NCBI RefSeq assembly: GCF_029784165.1
Contig: NC_073694.1
Coordinates: 165,444,118-165,508,117, forward strand
DNA: 64,000 bases
Reading direction: 5' to 3'
Origin: Wyeomyia smithii
Lineage: Eukaryota; Arthropoda; Insecta; Diptera; Culicidae
In this document: piece after piece, positions 47,600-59,036 of the stretch
Position numbering within the stretch: the first letter of the stretch is position 1
Layout of the letters: every line of letters starts with the position of its first letter
Made by a program: the position numbers and the translations under genes
Notes under the pieces: generated by a model
Database searches by the model: none
Told to the model about the DNA's origin: nothing
What the model saw: only the letters and a program-made list of their open reading frames with translations

Positions 47600-49113
47600 A
47601 GCTGGAGCGCGAGCCGCTTGCCTCAGAACGCTGACCCTACTTAATTGTTAGTTTGTTGCCAATCATGGCTACTCCACGCTACCTGCGGGAATATTCGATT
47701 GTAATTTGATCATCTGTTTATTCACATTTCGCGTTCGTTGGCGCTACCTTCGCGGGTTATGGAATTTAATTTTATCACGGCGGTAACAGGTTGTTTTTCA
47801 GAAACTGAAAGTCGCCATCACCGCCATCCAAATATTTATATTAATATATTAATGCTCATTATTCTTTAATATATTTATAGTTATAGTTTATAGGCACAAC
47901 TTTTTGGACAAGTGTGTATGTTTGTGTACAGTGATTTCTCTTATTTTTATTTTGATATTTTCTTACGTGAACTCAATTTAGGCTAGACAGCACTTTTATC
48001 GAAGCTCGAACGTACACATTCGATTAGGTTGGCAAAATAAACCTTTTTTTTCTATCTGAAAAACAGATACAAAATTCCACTTCTAATATTGGACCGAGCC
48101 AAATGGCTTCGGCTGGTCCGGTCGAATATCTAAATAATTTACAAAAACATTTCAAGCACTCGGAAACCTCAATTCGTGAAGAGGGATGAAATATCTCCTG
48201 CAGCTGTGATCGCTTCGTAGGGCAACGCTCTTATGTCCCGAAGTATGATTGATTGATTCATTTCTAATTGCTCCCAACAATTCAGAAAGCTATCATTACA
48301 GTCTCGTTCAAGCAAATATCCTATTTTTAGATGCACAGTAGTAGTTCCAGCGAATCGCTGAATCACAAACACAACTCTGCTTTTGAATTTTTTATTTTTG
48401 ATAAAATAAATCCCTCTGTGCTGAGTGCTATAGAAACATTCAAAAGCATAGTTGTATCATGGAAGAAGAGAGACAACTTTTCTAGGAAGCTTTAATCGTA
48501 TAAAAACAGAATTAGTTGTATTGATTGGCCTTCGAGGAAAGTGAAATTGCAATCGGATTTAATTTTATGTCATGTATTTAGCGGAACTGGATAAGTATCT
48601 GTTTCTTCACTCGAAATGCCGGAAATTCGTCAATTTTCGTAATGTGGCAATTTCGAAAGAAAAATAAACCGAATTTGCTAACATTGTGTAGCGTAAAATT
48701 TACTTGCTTAAGTATAAAGCAGTAAAGACGCTAACAAAATTATGGGTTTTGTTAAACAGCAAGCAATTTCAATAGTCACTCAACCCATTTCCCATGGAAG
48801 AATATCAACTTTTACTGCTGAAATTTTTTAAATTTAGGCTCCCACTAACTACAAGCACAATGTGTATACACTATGTTTGAAATAGAAAAGTGAGTTATGC
48901 TCCCACCCGAATTTTAAGATTTTTTAAAACGGGAATATAGGCAAAACATTGAACAGCATACGAAAAATCTTTCACAAAAGTATCGAAAAAACTTTAGAAA
49001 CAAATCGGTCAGAAGCCTCCAAAAGCCTTGAGGAAGTAACCAACATCCAAAACCTCACTGAAAATAATCTACTAGACATTGAAAACAATAATTTTTCAAA
49101 GTTCATCGGATAA
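47600..49113. other. No feature recognised
   Basis: A minus-strand frame at 48169-48372 (ERDCNDSFLNCWEQLEMNQS) has some protein-like composition but no splice or family support. The rest is AT-rich. Confidence 0.35.
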
Positions 49114-49738
49114 CACTGTTCTACAGCGATTTAAAACTTCTGAAGTGACCTTGTGTAGATTGTGGGTCTTGTTGAGTGCAACACTCGCTTATACTAGAAA
49201 TTTTCAAACACTAAGGGTGAAGTTATAGCCAAAATACCGTTTCTTGGACCTCAGCTCATTCTACTTTTTTTTAACTCGGTCATAGCTTCACCGATTATCA
49301 ATGTTTAAGCAGTTTTGGAAAGAGAAATGATAGAGCTTTCAAAATATATACAGCTACAGGTACTAATTTCACCTAGACATGTTGTGTTATTGGAGTTTAA
49401 ACCTAATTGATTGTACTTCCTTACGCAATTTTGAAACTTAACTTAAAATTTGCCATTTATTCTTCTGAGAAAAGTACTACAAATACACTGGCAGTATATT
49501 CAACCTTTCAAAAGCGTTTTAAATATAAAGAACCGGTTGAAAAATGAACGAGATAAAACTAAAAGTGTCAGCTAAGGTCCAAAAATAGAGTTTTGACCAT
49601 AACTTCAAGTTTTGGGGATTTATTTGAAAAACTTAAATTATGGGCGCGAGTAGAGCTAAAGCACTTGACTAGAGCTAAATTTTTTACAAGGTTACATTAG
49701 TAGTTATTGCATTTTTTTCCCATTTGTAGCACCAATAG
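49114..49738. mobile_element. Partial copy of the 25011-29355 fold-back element
   Basis: It starts cactgttctacagcg and ends tttgtagcacc. It carries the same outer phrases (gaagtgacc, cttgttgagtg, ttttgaccataacttca) in inverted arms but lacks most of the inner stem. It is more diverged than the first copy and uninterrupted, so it documents the empty insertion site of repeat copy B. Confidence 0.75.
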
Positions 49739-51110
49739 TCTGATCTCTCTTCAGTTGTCGAAAAAACATTGTCTGATTTGCAACTATTTGCAACCATCCG
49801 AGAAATTTGGACTCAAAATATAGCTATTTCCAGTGAAAAACTGGAAATATTTAGGCAACAAATGAAAATATCAGAGCAATATATTCTACAAAATTGCGAG
49901 GTTCAGCAAAATGAATAAAATCTTAGAACTTCTTGAATTGTTTCGACGATTACAGAAAAAGCTATGAACAAAAAACTAATTTTCAGGGGTGTTCCTCGAA
50001 AAACTTTATTTTGTCATATCAAACGTACAGATAGAAGATTGCAGCATTCAGCAATTCTTTTTTTTTATAATTTTTTTTACAATTTTGCTAAAGAAAGCAA
50101 TCTGGTATTTTGAAAATTAGAAAACATAATTTCTATAACTAACTGTTAGGGTGTTTGATTATAAAACCTAAAACGTCAAAAGAAAGGCCTTGTTTTATGT
50201 TTTAAACACTGGGCACATAAAAACAATATTTCACAGTCAAATCTAGAACGATCACGATTTTACGAGTTTAGACCACTGTGTCTTGAAGTTACTTCCTCTG
50301 AACAAAATAAGACCGTCGTACATGAGTAAAACTGGCTTAAAATACGCCCAACGAAACTTCTATAGAGAATTAACGTGAAACGAGACAGAATCCAAGTATG
50401 CGAGGTTTGATGGCTTCCTCCTGCTTACTACGGCATTTCGGGAATGCCTCATAAAATATAGTGAAATGTTCGACTGACCTGCAATTGTTTATTATCAAAT
50501 TACTAAACCAACACTAAAGTACCTTATTTGATCGATTTGCACATTTGGTTTTATCCTGAAACCGTCAAAACGCATTTATATCGCCATTTTCATCTCTCGG
50601 TTTTGTTTACGTTTCTTCGCCGGTAGCCACTAGATTATTTTTCAAAAATACCGGCGGGTACGAGTCGTGGAACCACTCAAACTATGTATACTTATCTATG
50701 TACACTGTACACTGATGAACTTCGCAATCGTTATTAATTTTAATGAAAAATCCGTCGAAATGGGTAGACTTGCCTCTAAAATACAGCGCATTGTGAAATG
50801 ACGTTTTTTGCTTTTTATATTTTCAACTCAATTGCGTGTATTGTGGCGCCAGCACTTAATTTGAGTTAAGAACTTTCTTCCGACTTAACAAACACATGGA
50901 ACAACTGCTTGTTAACCAGGGGTCTGACGTTTGATGAGTATCCCGTACAAAAATCTTTATGCAATATGAAAACCTTGAAACTTGAAAACCATGATTTTTC
51001 TCGACCACAGTGCAGTTTTAACATGAAGATGCATTACCGTGTAAATGGTGTTACCAAAATTATCACAATAATGATTGTCATTACTGGCAAATCTTGTCGT
51101 GTCTTGCTGT
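49739..51110. other. No feature recognised
   Basis: AT-rich sequence; the 83-codon frame at 50909 reads into the 17-bp tandem repeat and is not convincing. Confidence 0.35.
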
Positions 51111-51205
51111 GTCAGTGGTACCGCAACGTCAGTGGTACCACATTGTCAGTGGTACCATAATGTCAGTAGTACAATGTTAGTGGTACCACAATGTCAGTGG
51201 TACCG
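51111..51205. repeat. 17-bp minisatellite, about 5.5 units
   Basis: The unit gtcagtggtaccacaat is repeated about six times with small changes; one unit is 14 bases. Confidence 0.92.
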
Positions 51206-51488
51206 CTATAAAATTTGGTAACGCGACTTTTATATCGGATTTTACGTTTATAGCATAGCCCTGTTGTTGACACAATATGGACTGCGTAAATGTTTTCAAT
51301 GTATTTGTTTTTGTAAACACGACTGACAGCGCTGTGATGGCTGAAATGGTTGCAGTGTTGCTTGAACAACAAAAATAAACATCGGAAGTGAGCCTGACTG
51401 CCAGTTTATCTGCGACGTTTTGATAATTGATGTTTGAAGACACAATAATAAACTGGGAACCCGTATTTTCTTGTCAGTACTGTTGACA

Positions 51489-52297
51489 TGTACATCTCCC
51501 AGATGGTCTCGAGGTACGATGCTGGCCTAACAAGCCAGTCGTCATAGGTTCGAGTCTTTGCTCGGGAGAGACTGTTAGTGTCAGTAGGATCGTAGCGCTA
51601 GCCACGCAAGTGTCCTGTACACTAATAGCGAATTTCTTTATTCCACCAGTTCACCTCGCTTTGACCTGGAAGCGCACTAACTGCTGTCAAAACCCTTTTT
51701 TATTCGCTCGATTTTGACCCAGTTTTGACCTGGAAGCGCCTGCAAAACAGACAGGTTCGCACTGTAACTTTTGTCAGTTTTGCGAAAGGGTTCACCAATA
51801 CTATTACATCGTATCTGTCAAAACGGTGAAAACACGTGGGTGATGCTGAAAACAAAAGAAAAATGCGATTCGTCGCTCTGTGCTGTGAAATCATGAAACG
51901 AGAAATAATTGCTGCAGCAAATGTGTTTGTTATGAAACTAATGAAATCGGATTTAGATTTGGATTCCGATTTCGAGCTCGAAAGTGCTTTAATCACAATT
52001 TTCAGTAAGCCATCCAGAACAAGCAGGAGTCGGGTGGCGAATTTTGTCATCGACGTAGTTGATAAATGTATGGATATACGGAAAAAGTATTTTGACAGCA
52101 TTATGTTTACATCGCACATGGTCTCACGCACACCAACGCAAGGCTTTAATTCGTAGATCGAAATCGTTTTTTTTATTCCACCCAAAAGTTGGCACTAACC
52201 CCGTGGAATAAAGAAATTCGCTATAAAACAGTTGGCTGCGAAGTCTGTGTAAATAGAACAGAAGGTCGAGTTCTAAATCGGAATGTAGCACCAAGGC
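51489..52297 (+). mobile_element. tRNA-derived SINE, copy 3, interrupted
   Basis: Head with ggttcgagtc B box near 51548, tail ending caccaaggc, flanked by tactgttgaca at 51478-51488 and 52298-52308. The inserted element sits after gtacactaa. Confidence 0.88.
51629..52214. mobile_element. DNA element nested in SINE copy 3, 21-bp perfect terminal repeats
   Basis: The left end tagcgaatttctttattcca plus one base is matched exactly by the complement at the right end. TAA lies on both sides, consistent with the TWA target of PIF/Harbinger elements. A plus-strand frame inside (51836-52156, 106 codons) has an acidic SDLDLDSDFELE run and a segment ending SRTPTQGFNS. It might be the remnant of a transposase N-terminus. 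The superfamily call is tentative. Confidence 0.85.
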
Positions 52298-52308
52298 TAC
52301 TGTTGACA

Positions 52309-53305
52309 GTAGGCTGCGCGAACATTCAGAGCGAATGGCTTCGAATTGATTATGTGGAGTATATTATGATAAGTAGATAAGTTTCCATTTATGATGTGGT
52401 GTTTTTAGTGTTTTTTTTTTTTTTTTCAGATAATCAAGCCTGTATCGATAATTCAGTGAAATTATATACCATCATGAAAAATGTTATGAACTGGAAACCA
52501 TGTATTTCGACAATGATGCAATGATGCGTGTATTCCGTTTCGTTTCACTTTGAAATTGTCGATGTTTGGCAGGTGGAACGTGACCGATGAGGTATACAAA
52601 GGCGAGGAAGAAGAAGACATTTGTCTGTTTTAGTAACGAAAATAAGGTAAACAGAAGCACGTGTTGTGGTTGTGACGTAGATCTCCAAAAACACGAAAAT
52701 TCCATTTAGAATTGTGTTCCGCATTGTTTAACGACGCAGGTAGGCGTTTGTAGCCGTATACAGTCATAACTTGTGAAAATTTCTTGAAAAAAATGTACCG
52801 AACATTGATTTCTGGGCATTGTTTTTTGACTTCTACGCACTATGGGGCAGAACCCAGAAAAGTCGCGACAAAACTAAAAAAAAATTAAATTCAGTTTTCA
52901 TGCCTCATTTTATTTTCTACTTGCAGTAGACATGTTATCGACTAGAAATCATGATAATTCACTTTGAAAAATAGTTTAGAAAATGTGCTATAATATTGTA
53001 AAAGTGAGGATTTACAAGGCTTGTAAAATGGAAGAAAAAATTTTCTCAGATATTTTCCAGTAGGGCATGCAAATACTTAGAAATTAATTAGCTAACTCAT
53101 ATGATCCTCATAAAACAGAGTATAAACTAATAGGTAATGTGATATTAAGACAGTTTTGTTGAAAATAGGTTCGTAGGAGGCATAGTATGTAAAACAAGTT
53201 TTTTTGTAATTTTTCCTCATTTTCGGCAATATGAAAAACATAAAGTTCAACGTTGTTCTGCTATGACACTATTATTGTACTAAAATACAAGGTATTGGCT
53301 AGTAC
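52309..53305. other. No feature recognised
   Basis: AT-rich sequence with a T run near 52412; no coding signal. Confidence 0.35.
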
Positions 53306-54144
53306 CAAAGATGACTAGAACAAGATACCTAACTCTTGCAGAATTCATCGGACATGATTGTCGCTGCGCGTGAGCAAAAGTCGAACTAATTTATACACTG
53401 TTAATATAATGTATACTTAACGTCAAAATCAACTGTCGACAAGGCCAAGACATGACTGCTGAAAGGTGAAACAATTTTTTCAGTATCCATGTAAACGACT
53501 GTACGGTGCTGCCATCCGAAAAATGTTAATAATGTGTACGAATGTTTAGTTCTCAAACATCAAACTCTCCGGAAGAATCAAGAATAATCACGCATCATTT
53601 AAAATTGAGCGTACCATCAGAACTACCTGATAACCGCTATAAGCACGCTCTACAGTCAAGTTTTCCACTCTTGCCGAGGTTAATAAAGCAAAAATCGGGT
53701 GCCCCGGTGAACCTGACCATATGCACAATGGTGCTGAAAACTGGCTTGCGACATATCGAACTTTAAGTGTTGGTAGAATGGGACCTAAAAATAAATGTAA
53801 CCCCTCAATATAAACTTCCACTCTAACAGTCAATTTCACACTTTTCTTTTGTACTTTGGAGTGCAAAAAATATGGCAATAGCATTAAGTGCAAAAAATGG
53901 CAATATCATTAATCTGCATGTTATCTTAAGCGTCGAGCTGACCAAACTGCTACACCTTTTTCATATACAATCTTGAACAGCTCAACGATCAATGACGGAC
54001 TATGCACGATAAATCGGTTCTGCTCATAGTGACAATTTTATGAGAATTTAAGTCATCAGATGGCAGCACTAACCGTCGGAAATCGGTCGTGTTAAAAATG
54101 TATGAAAAATATGGAAGTTAGGTATCTTGTTCTAGTTATCTTTG
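53306..54144. mobile_element. Element of 839 bp with 29-bp terminal inverted repeats
   Basis: The left end caaagatgactagaacaaga continues tacctaact; the right end is its complement with one change. The sequence ctagtac lies on both sides (53299-53305, 54145-54151), a 7-bp duplication. The interior open frames (53542-53893) show no transposase motif. Confidence 0.85.
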
Positions 54145-54151
54145 CTAGTAC

Positions 54152-55650
54152 TAAACCAAAAATCAGCTGCTACTAGTTACGACTTACCGAGTAATTCGAG
54201 TTTTCGCAGCAATTGTTTTCATGTCAATTCATGTAAAAAATCGTCAGTCAGCAGTGTCCGTATCGATGTTTTTCCTACAATAGGCTTTGCTGAATGCCGG
54301 TGTATGCAACACGACCATGATAATGTTAGGGGATCTTTCGAAACTGATGTCCAGTAGTATTCAGACCCCTCGAAAATGGTTATTAGTACTAGGAAACAGT
54401 TTGTTATTGGGTGAACAGTGTTTTAAACAAAAGTAAGCGTTTAGTATTAATGTTAAATGGTATAAAATTAAACAAGAGGAACTCTAAGAAAGGGAACATG
54501 ACCAACTAATCTTCAATTGGAGGAACATTCTATTTAAAACATTTTATCACAAACAATAACATTAAAATTATATTTTATATTCTTTATCAAATATGATGAC
54601 ACATCATAGGTTGACAAAAAACTATACAAAGGCAACTACGAACCTTCAATAATTCATTTCATGATGACTCGAAAGCTCGAATATATCTGAAATTGAAATA
54701 TATGTACTTAAGTCCCAGTTATAATTCATTACTGAAATTTTGGATTTATGAATAATGAAAATAATTTTATCTCGTTAACGGTCAGTCCTACAGTTGTAAT
54801 ATGTTCGACAACTTTATGTCAATTGATGATATGAACAACTTTCCCAAAGAAACAAAATGGCTAGCACCATTTATTCAAAAGATAGATGTCAGTGCCATCT
54901 GTAGAAAAAAACTAAAGCTGCCTGAATACATTTTTCAAGAAGATGTTTTTATGGTGAACAACATTGCCAAAGATATGAACACTGTGAAAACAATTGTTAA
55001 GGAGTTATGAGGTTTTGTCGCGCCAACGGACCAATTTGCCCCACTGTGCTACGTCATCACTGTTAACAAAAACTCGAGACTCAAACCATCTCCGTACCTT
55101 TATATATTCCATTGGAACGTGACTCGGTATAGTATATCAGTAAGCGTGTGATAAAAGGAAGGAAAAAATCATACTACACACAAGCACAGATAAATAATAA
55201 GCATGGCACTTTTTAATTGTGGTATCGCTTATAATAAGAGTGCAGTATACAGCAGACACCGGGGCATATCTCACTATACATCAGCGATTCTGGTCGCAGT
55301 AAGAAAGTCTCTGAAAAATTGCGACCTAAAATGTATAGATGTAATCGTCACTGAACTTGAAAAAAAGGTTTTTGTAATATTTTTGCATTGAGAACTTCAA
55401 ACTTATCTTTCAAATTTTAGTTAGTCGCTGGAACCCTTTTTTTGCACTCAGAATTTTCCAAATTAAAGTTAAGATAAAAATATATTGAAACTTCCTGGAC
55501 TTCCTTCCTGGAAGATTGGAACATTATAGAATAGTCAAAAAATAAAAAATGGTAGGGGGGGGGGGAATGTTTGTAATGATTTATTTATGTACTAATATCT
55601 ATTCAGAATTATAATTGTGTGTTCTGTCACAAATGGTGACATTTCAACAC

Positions 55651-55654
<4 letters not shown>
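54152..55654. other. No confirmed gene
   Basis: A 69-codon plus-strand frame at 54801-55010 (MFDNFMSIDDMNNFPKETKW start) has a reasonable composition but no family or splice support. A run of ten G lies near 55557. Confidence 0.35.

Positions 55655-55722
<68 letters not shown>
55655..55722. repeat. (TA)n microsatellite
   Basis: About 68 bases of TA dinucleotides directly beside the poly(A) end of the R1-clade element. Confidence 0.98.
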
Positions 55723-55739
<17 letters not shown>

Positions 55740-55979
55740 TTTTTGTTTCAGGTGGAGGGGAAATTTGCATCCAAACCCCTGAGGTGACCAACCTCAGGGA
55801 ATGTGGGGTTGGTTTGAATCAGTGACCGGACCCACTAAAACCCCTCCAGTCTCCAGCCCATAATACTCCCCGGGACCACCGCTAGGTATTGCTTCGGGGA
55901 GCGGCTTTTGTGCTCTGTGCACCCTCTTGGTTCTATAGATCTCTTTGCTAACTTAGCTAACTAACCTGGAGCCTGGCCG

Positions 55980-58900
55980 TTAGCTAACACTGGCGTGTCG
56001 GTGGTCAACCTGTCGCCTGTTTTGCAATTCTAAAACTATTTGAGAGGCGGCTGTACAAACCGCCCTCCAAATGTTTGGGTCTTTACACATCCTCCGAACT
56101 AGGTTGTCCGGAGTGGTGTCTGGCCCGCTCACTACCATCATGTCGCTCCGCGCATGCACAAAACGAGGGCACACGAAGAAGACATGCTCAGCAGTTTCTT
56201 CCGCATCCGCGCACTCGGGACACATGGGGGACCCCGCATGCCCGAATCTGTGTAGATACTGCCTGAAGCAACCATGACCTGACAGAATCTGTGTCAAGTG
56301 GAAGTTAACTTCTCCATGGCGCCTCCCGGCCCATCCGGATACGTCCGGAATAAGTCGATGCGTCCATCTACCCTTTGCGGAATTGGACCATTCCTGCTGC
56401 CATCTGATCATCGAGAATGACCTTCTGGTGCCTCGTATACCCCTTGTGTCACGTTGATCGAAGCATTCTACGTCCTCCTTAATGGCTATGCTGATAGGCA
56501 TCATGCCGGACAGAACGCAGATTGCGTCGTATGACACTGTACGGTACGCGCTCACAACCCTCAGGCACATGGTAGGTACTTTCCAGTTTTCGATGATGAC
56601 TGTTGGTACCTAACGCTTTGGACCACGCTGGCCCACCATAGCTAAGTATGGACGAAACCACGCTGGCAAGAAGTTTACGCTTGCTGCCATATACCGCTGA
56701 GCTATTGGACATCATTCGAGATAGTCCTGCAGCGGCCGTTGAAGCCCTCTTACAGGCATAGTCGACGTGACTCTTAAATGTGAGCTTATCGTCAACCATA
56801 ACCCCCAAGAGCTTCAAGGAACGCCTTGAGGTAATGGTGCAGTCACCGACTCTGACCACCGCCTGTTGCTCTAATTTGCGGTTGTTCACAACCGTAACCT
56901 CCGTTTTATGGTGCGCTAACTCCAGTTTCCTAGAGTGCATCCAGTCTTCGACCTTGCGTATGGAGTGCGCAGCCGTCAACTCGACCTCTTCGATCGACTC
57001 GCCGTAGACCTCTAGCGTGATGTCGTCTGCGAAACCGACGATCACAACCCCTACAGGGAACTTTAGTTTCAACACCCCGTCATACATCACATTCCACAAC
57101 ACCGGGCCCAGGATGGAACCTTGCGGTACCCCTGCGGTGATTGGGACGCACTTCTGACCCTCCTCCGTGTTGTAAACTAGTACCCGATTCTGGAAATAAT
57201 TTTCCAAAATCTTGTACAACGACACCGGTACGTGGATGCTCCTAAGCGCGAGCGCTATGGAGTCCCAACTGGCGCTATTGAATGCATTCTTCACGTCAAG
57301 CGTGACGATTGCGCAATAGCGAATGCCCCAACTCTTACGCTGGAGTGCTGCCTCTGCCGTCTTAGTGACAGAGAGAATAGCATCCAGCGTGGATCTACCT
57401 TTCCGGAAGCTGAACTGGTTACTTGCCAGACCGTTTACACCCTCTGTGTACCTCACCAGTCTGTTGAGGATAATCCTCTCAAGCACCTTGCCCGTAGTGT
57501 CCAGCAGACAGATAGGTCTGTATGCCGATGGGTCCCCTGGCGGTTTCCCAGCCTTCGGCAACAGCACCAATCTCTGTCGCTTCCACCTGTCCGGAAAGAG
57601 GCAGTCATCCAGGCACTTCTGCATGACTGCTCGAAATAGATCGGGGGCCACTTTCATGGCCGTCCTGATGGCCAAGTTCGGGATTCCATCCGGTCCCGGT
57701 GCCTTGCTCACCTTTAGGGAGTTGGCGATCACGATGAGTTCCTCATTCGTAACCCTTACCTCCTCCACAACCTCTGCAGGGCTGCCGTCTCTCACGGATT
57801 GGATGCCCGGCAGGTTGGCCGACCATCCCTGGTCTGTGTCTGAGATACTGGAACGTCGGACGTGAGACTCAGCAACCGGAGGCCAAGGATTTGGCTCGTG
57901 TCGTGGAAAGAGTCCCTCGATGATACGCTCCAGCATCGCTGGTGATCGCTCTGCAGGCGCCAACACGCCTTTGGTCTTCGCCATTACGACTCTGTAGGCG
58001 TTGCCCCACGGATTCGTATTGGCACTCGCGCATAGCCTATCGAAGCAGGCCCTTTTGCTCGCCTTTATCGCACTTTTAAGCGCCGATCTTGCAGATCCGA
58101 ATACTACACGGCGCTCTACCCTCTGTGCATCGGTACGTGCACGTTGCAACATCCGTCTTGCACGGAGGCACGCGCTACGGAGGTCCGCTATCGCGTCGGT
58201 CCACCAGTATACCGGTGACTTACCATTCCTAGGTTGGCGGGTCCTAGGCATAGTGGCGTCGCACGCCCGCGATAATGTGGCAACTAATTGGTCAGCACTC
58301 GGGCGGAGCCAACTGCCCCCCTCGTGCTCTCTTCTCATTGCTTCTGCAAATACCTCGGCATCGAAATGCGATGTCTTCCACCCGCGGACGGTCGGAGTAT
58401 TGGCTCTACCCGTCGCCTGCCGCCTCACGTTCTGGACTACGCTATAGCAGACCGACTGGTGGTCACTATAGGTGTAGCCTTCGTCTACCCTCCAGTTCAC
58501 GATCAGTCCTGGGCTGGAGAACGTCACGTCGATGATCGACTCCGCACCATTTCTGCTGAATGTACACTTGGTTCCAACGTTGGCCAGATCTAGGTTGAGC
58601 TTTGCCAAAGCTTCCAACAAGATCTGACCCCTCCGGTTCGTGCGGCGGCTTCCCCACTCAACAGCCCAAGCGTTGAAGTCGCCCGCCACTACTAAGGGTG
58701 TTAGTCCCGTCAGCTCCATAGATAACAAATCGACCATCTGGGTGAACCTTTCGATAGACCAACGCGGCGGAGCATAACAACTGCAGTAGAACACTCCGTC
58801 ACCTTGGCAACCGCGTATCCTTCATTTGAGGTTGACACAACCTCCTGAACCGGGAACTTGCTGGTCGTGCATATGGCCGCCGTACTGGACTTATCTGCAA

Positions 58901-59036
58901 CCCAATTACCGTTTCCGGGAGGAATGCAGTAGGGGTCCGATACGATTGCGATGTCCGACCGCGACTCAGACGCTGCTTGGTATAGCAGCTGCTGTGCCGC
59001 ATAGCAATGGTTCAGGTTCAATTGTGTCACCCTCAC
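55980..59036 (-). pseudogene. R1-clade ORF2: endonuclease, reverse transcriptase, C-terminal CCHC
   Basis: The protein starts with V/M-RVTQLNLNHC. Endonuclease blocks include VSDPY, FYCSCYAPPRWS, AGDFNAW and YSDHQ. Polymerase blocks include SKAPGPDGIPN, SAYRPICLLDT, QFSFRKGRSTLDA, VTLDVKNAFNSA, AGVPQGSILGPVLWN and the active site VGFADDITL. The C-terminus carries CPECADAEETAEHVFFVCP, the usual CCHC motif of this clade. One base is missing near 58797 and a second frameshift lies near 56572; otherwise the frame is open over about 1,000 codons. The start codon position is GTG, overlapping the ORF1 stop. In the position where a catalytic Glu (SEPY) is expected both copies in this window have Asp. 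Confidence 0.9.

Noticed and set aside
57232..58593. Long plus-strand frames of 100-180 codons
   Set aside because: They are antisense shadows of the R1-clade ORF2, made open by its higher GC content.
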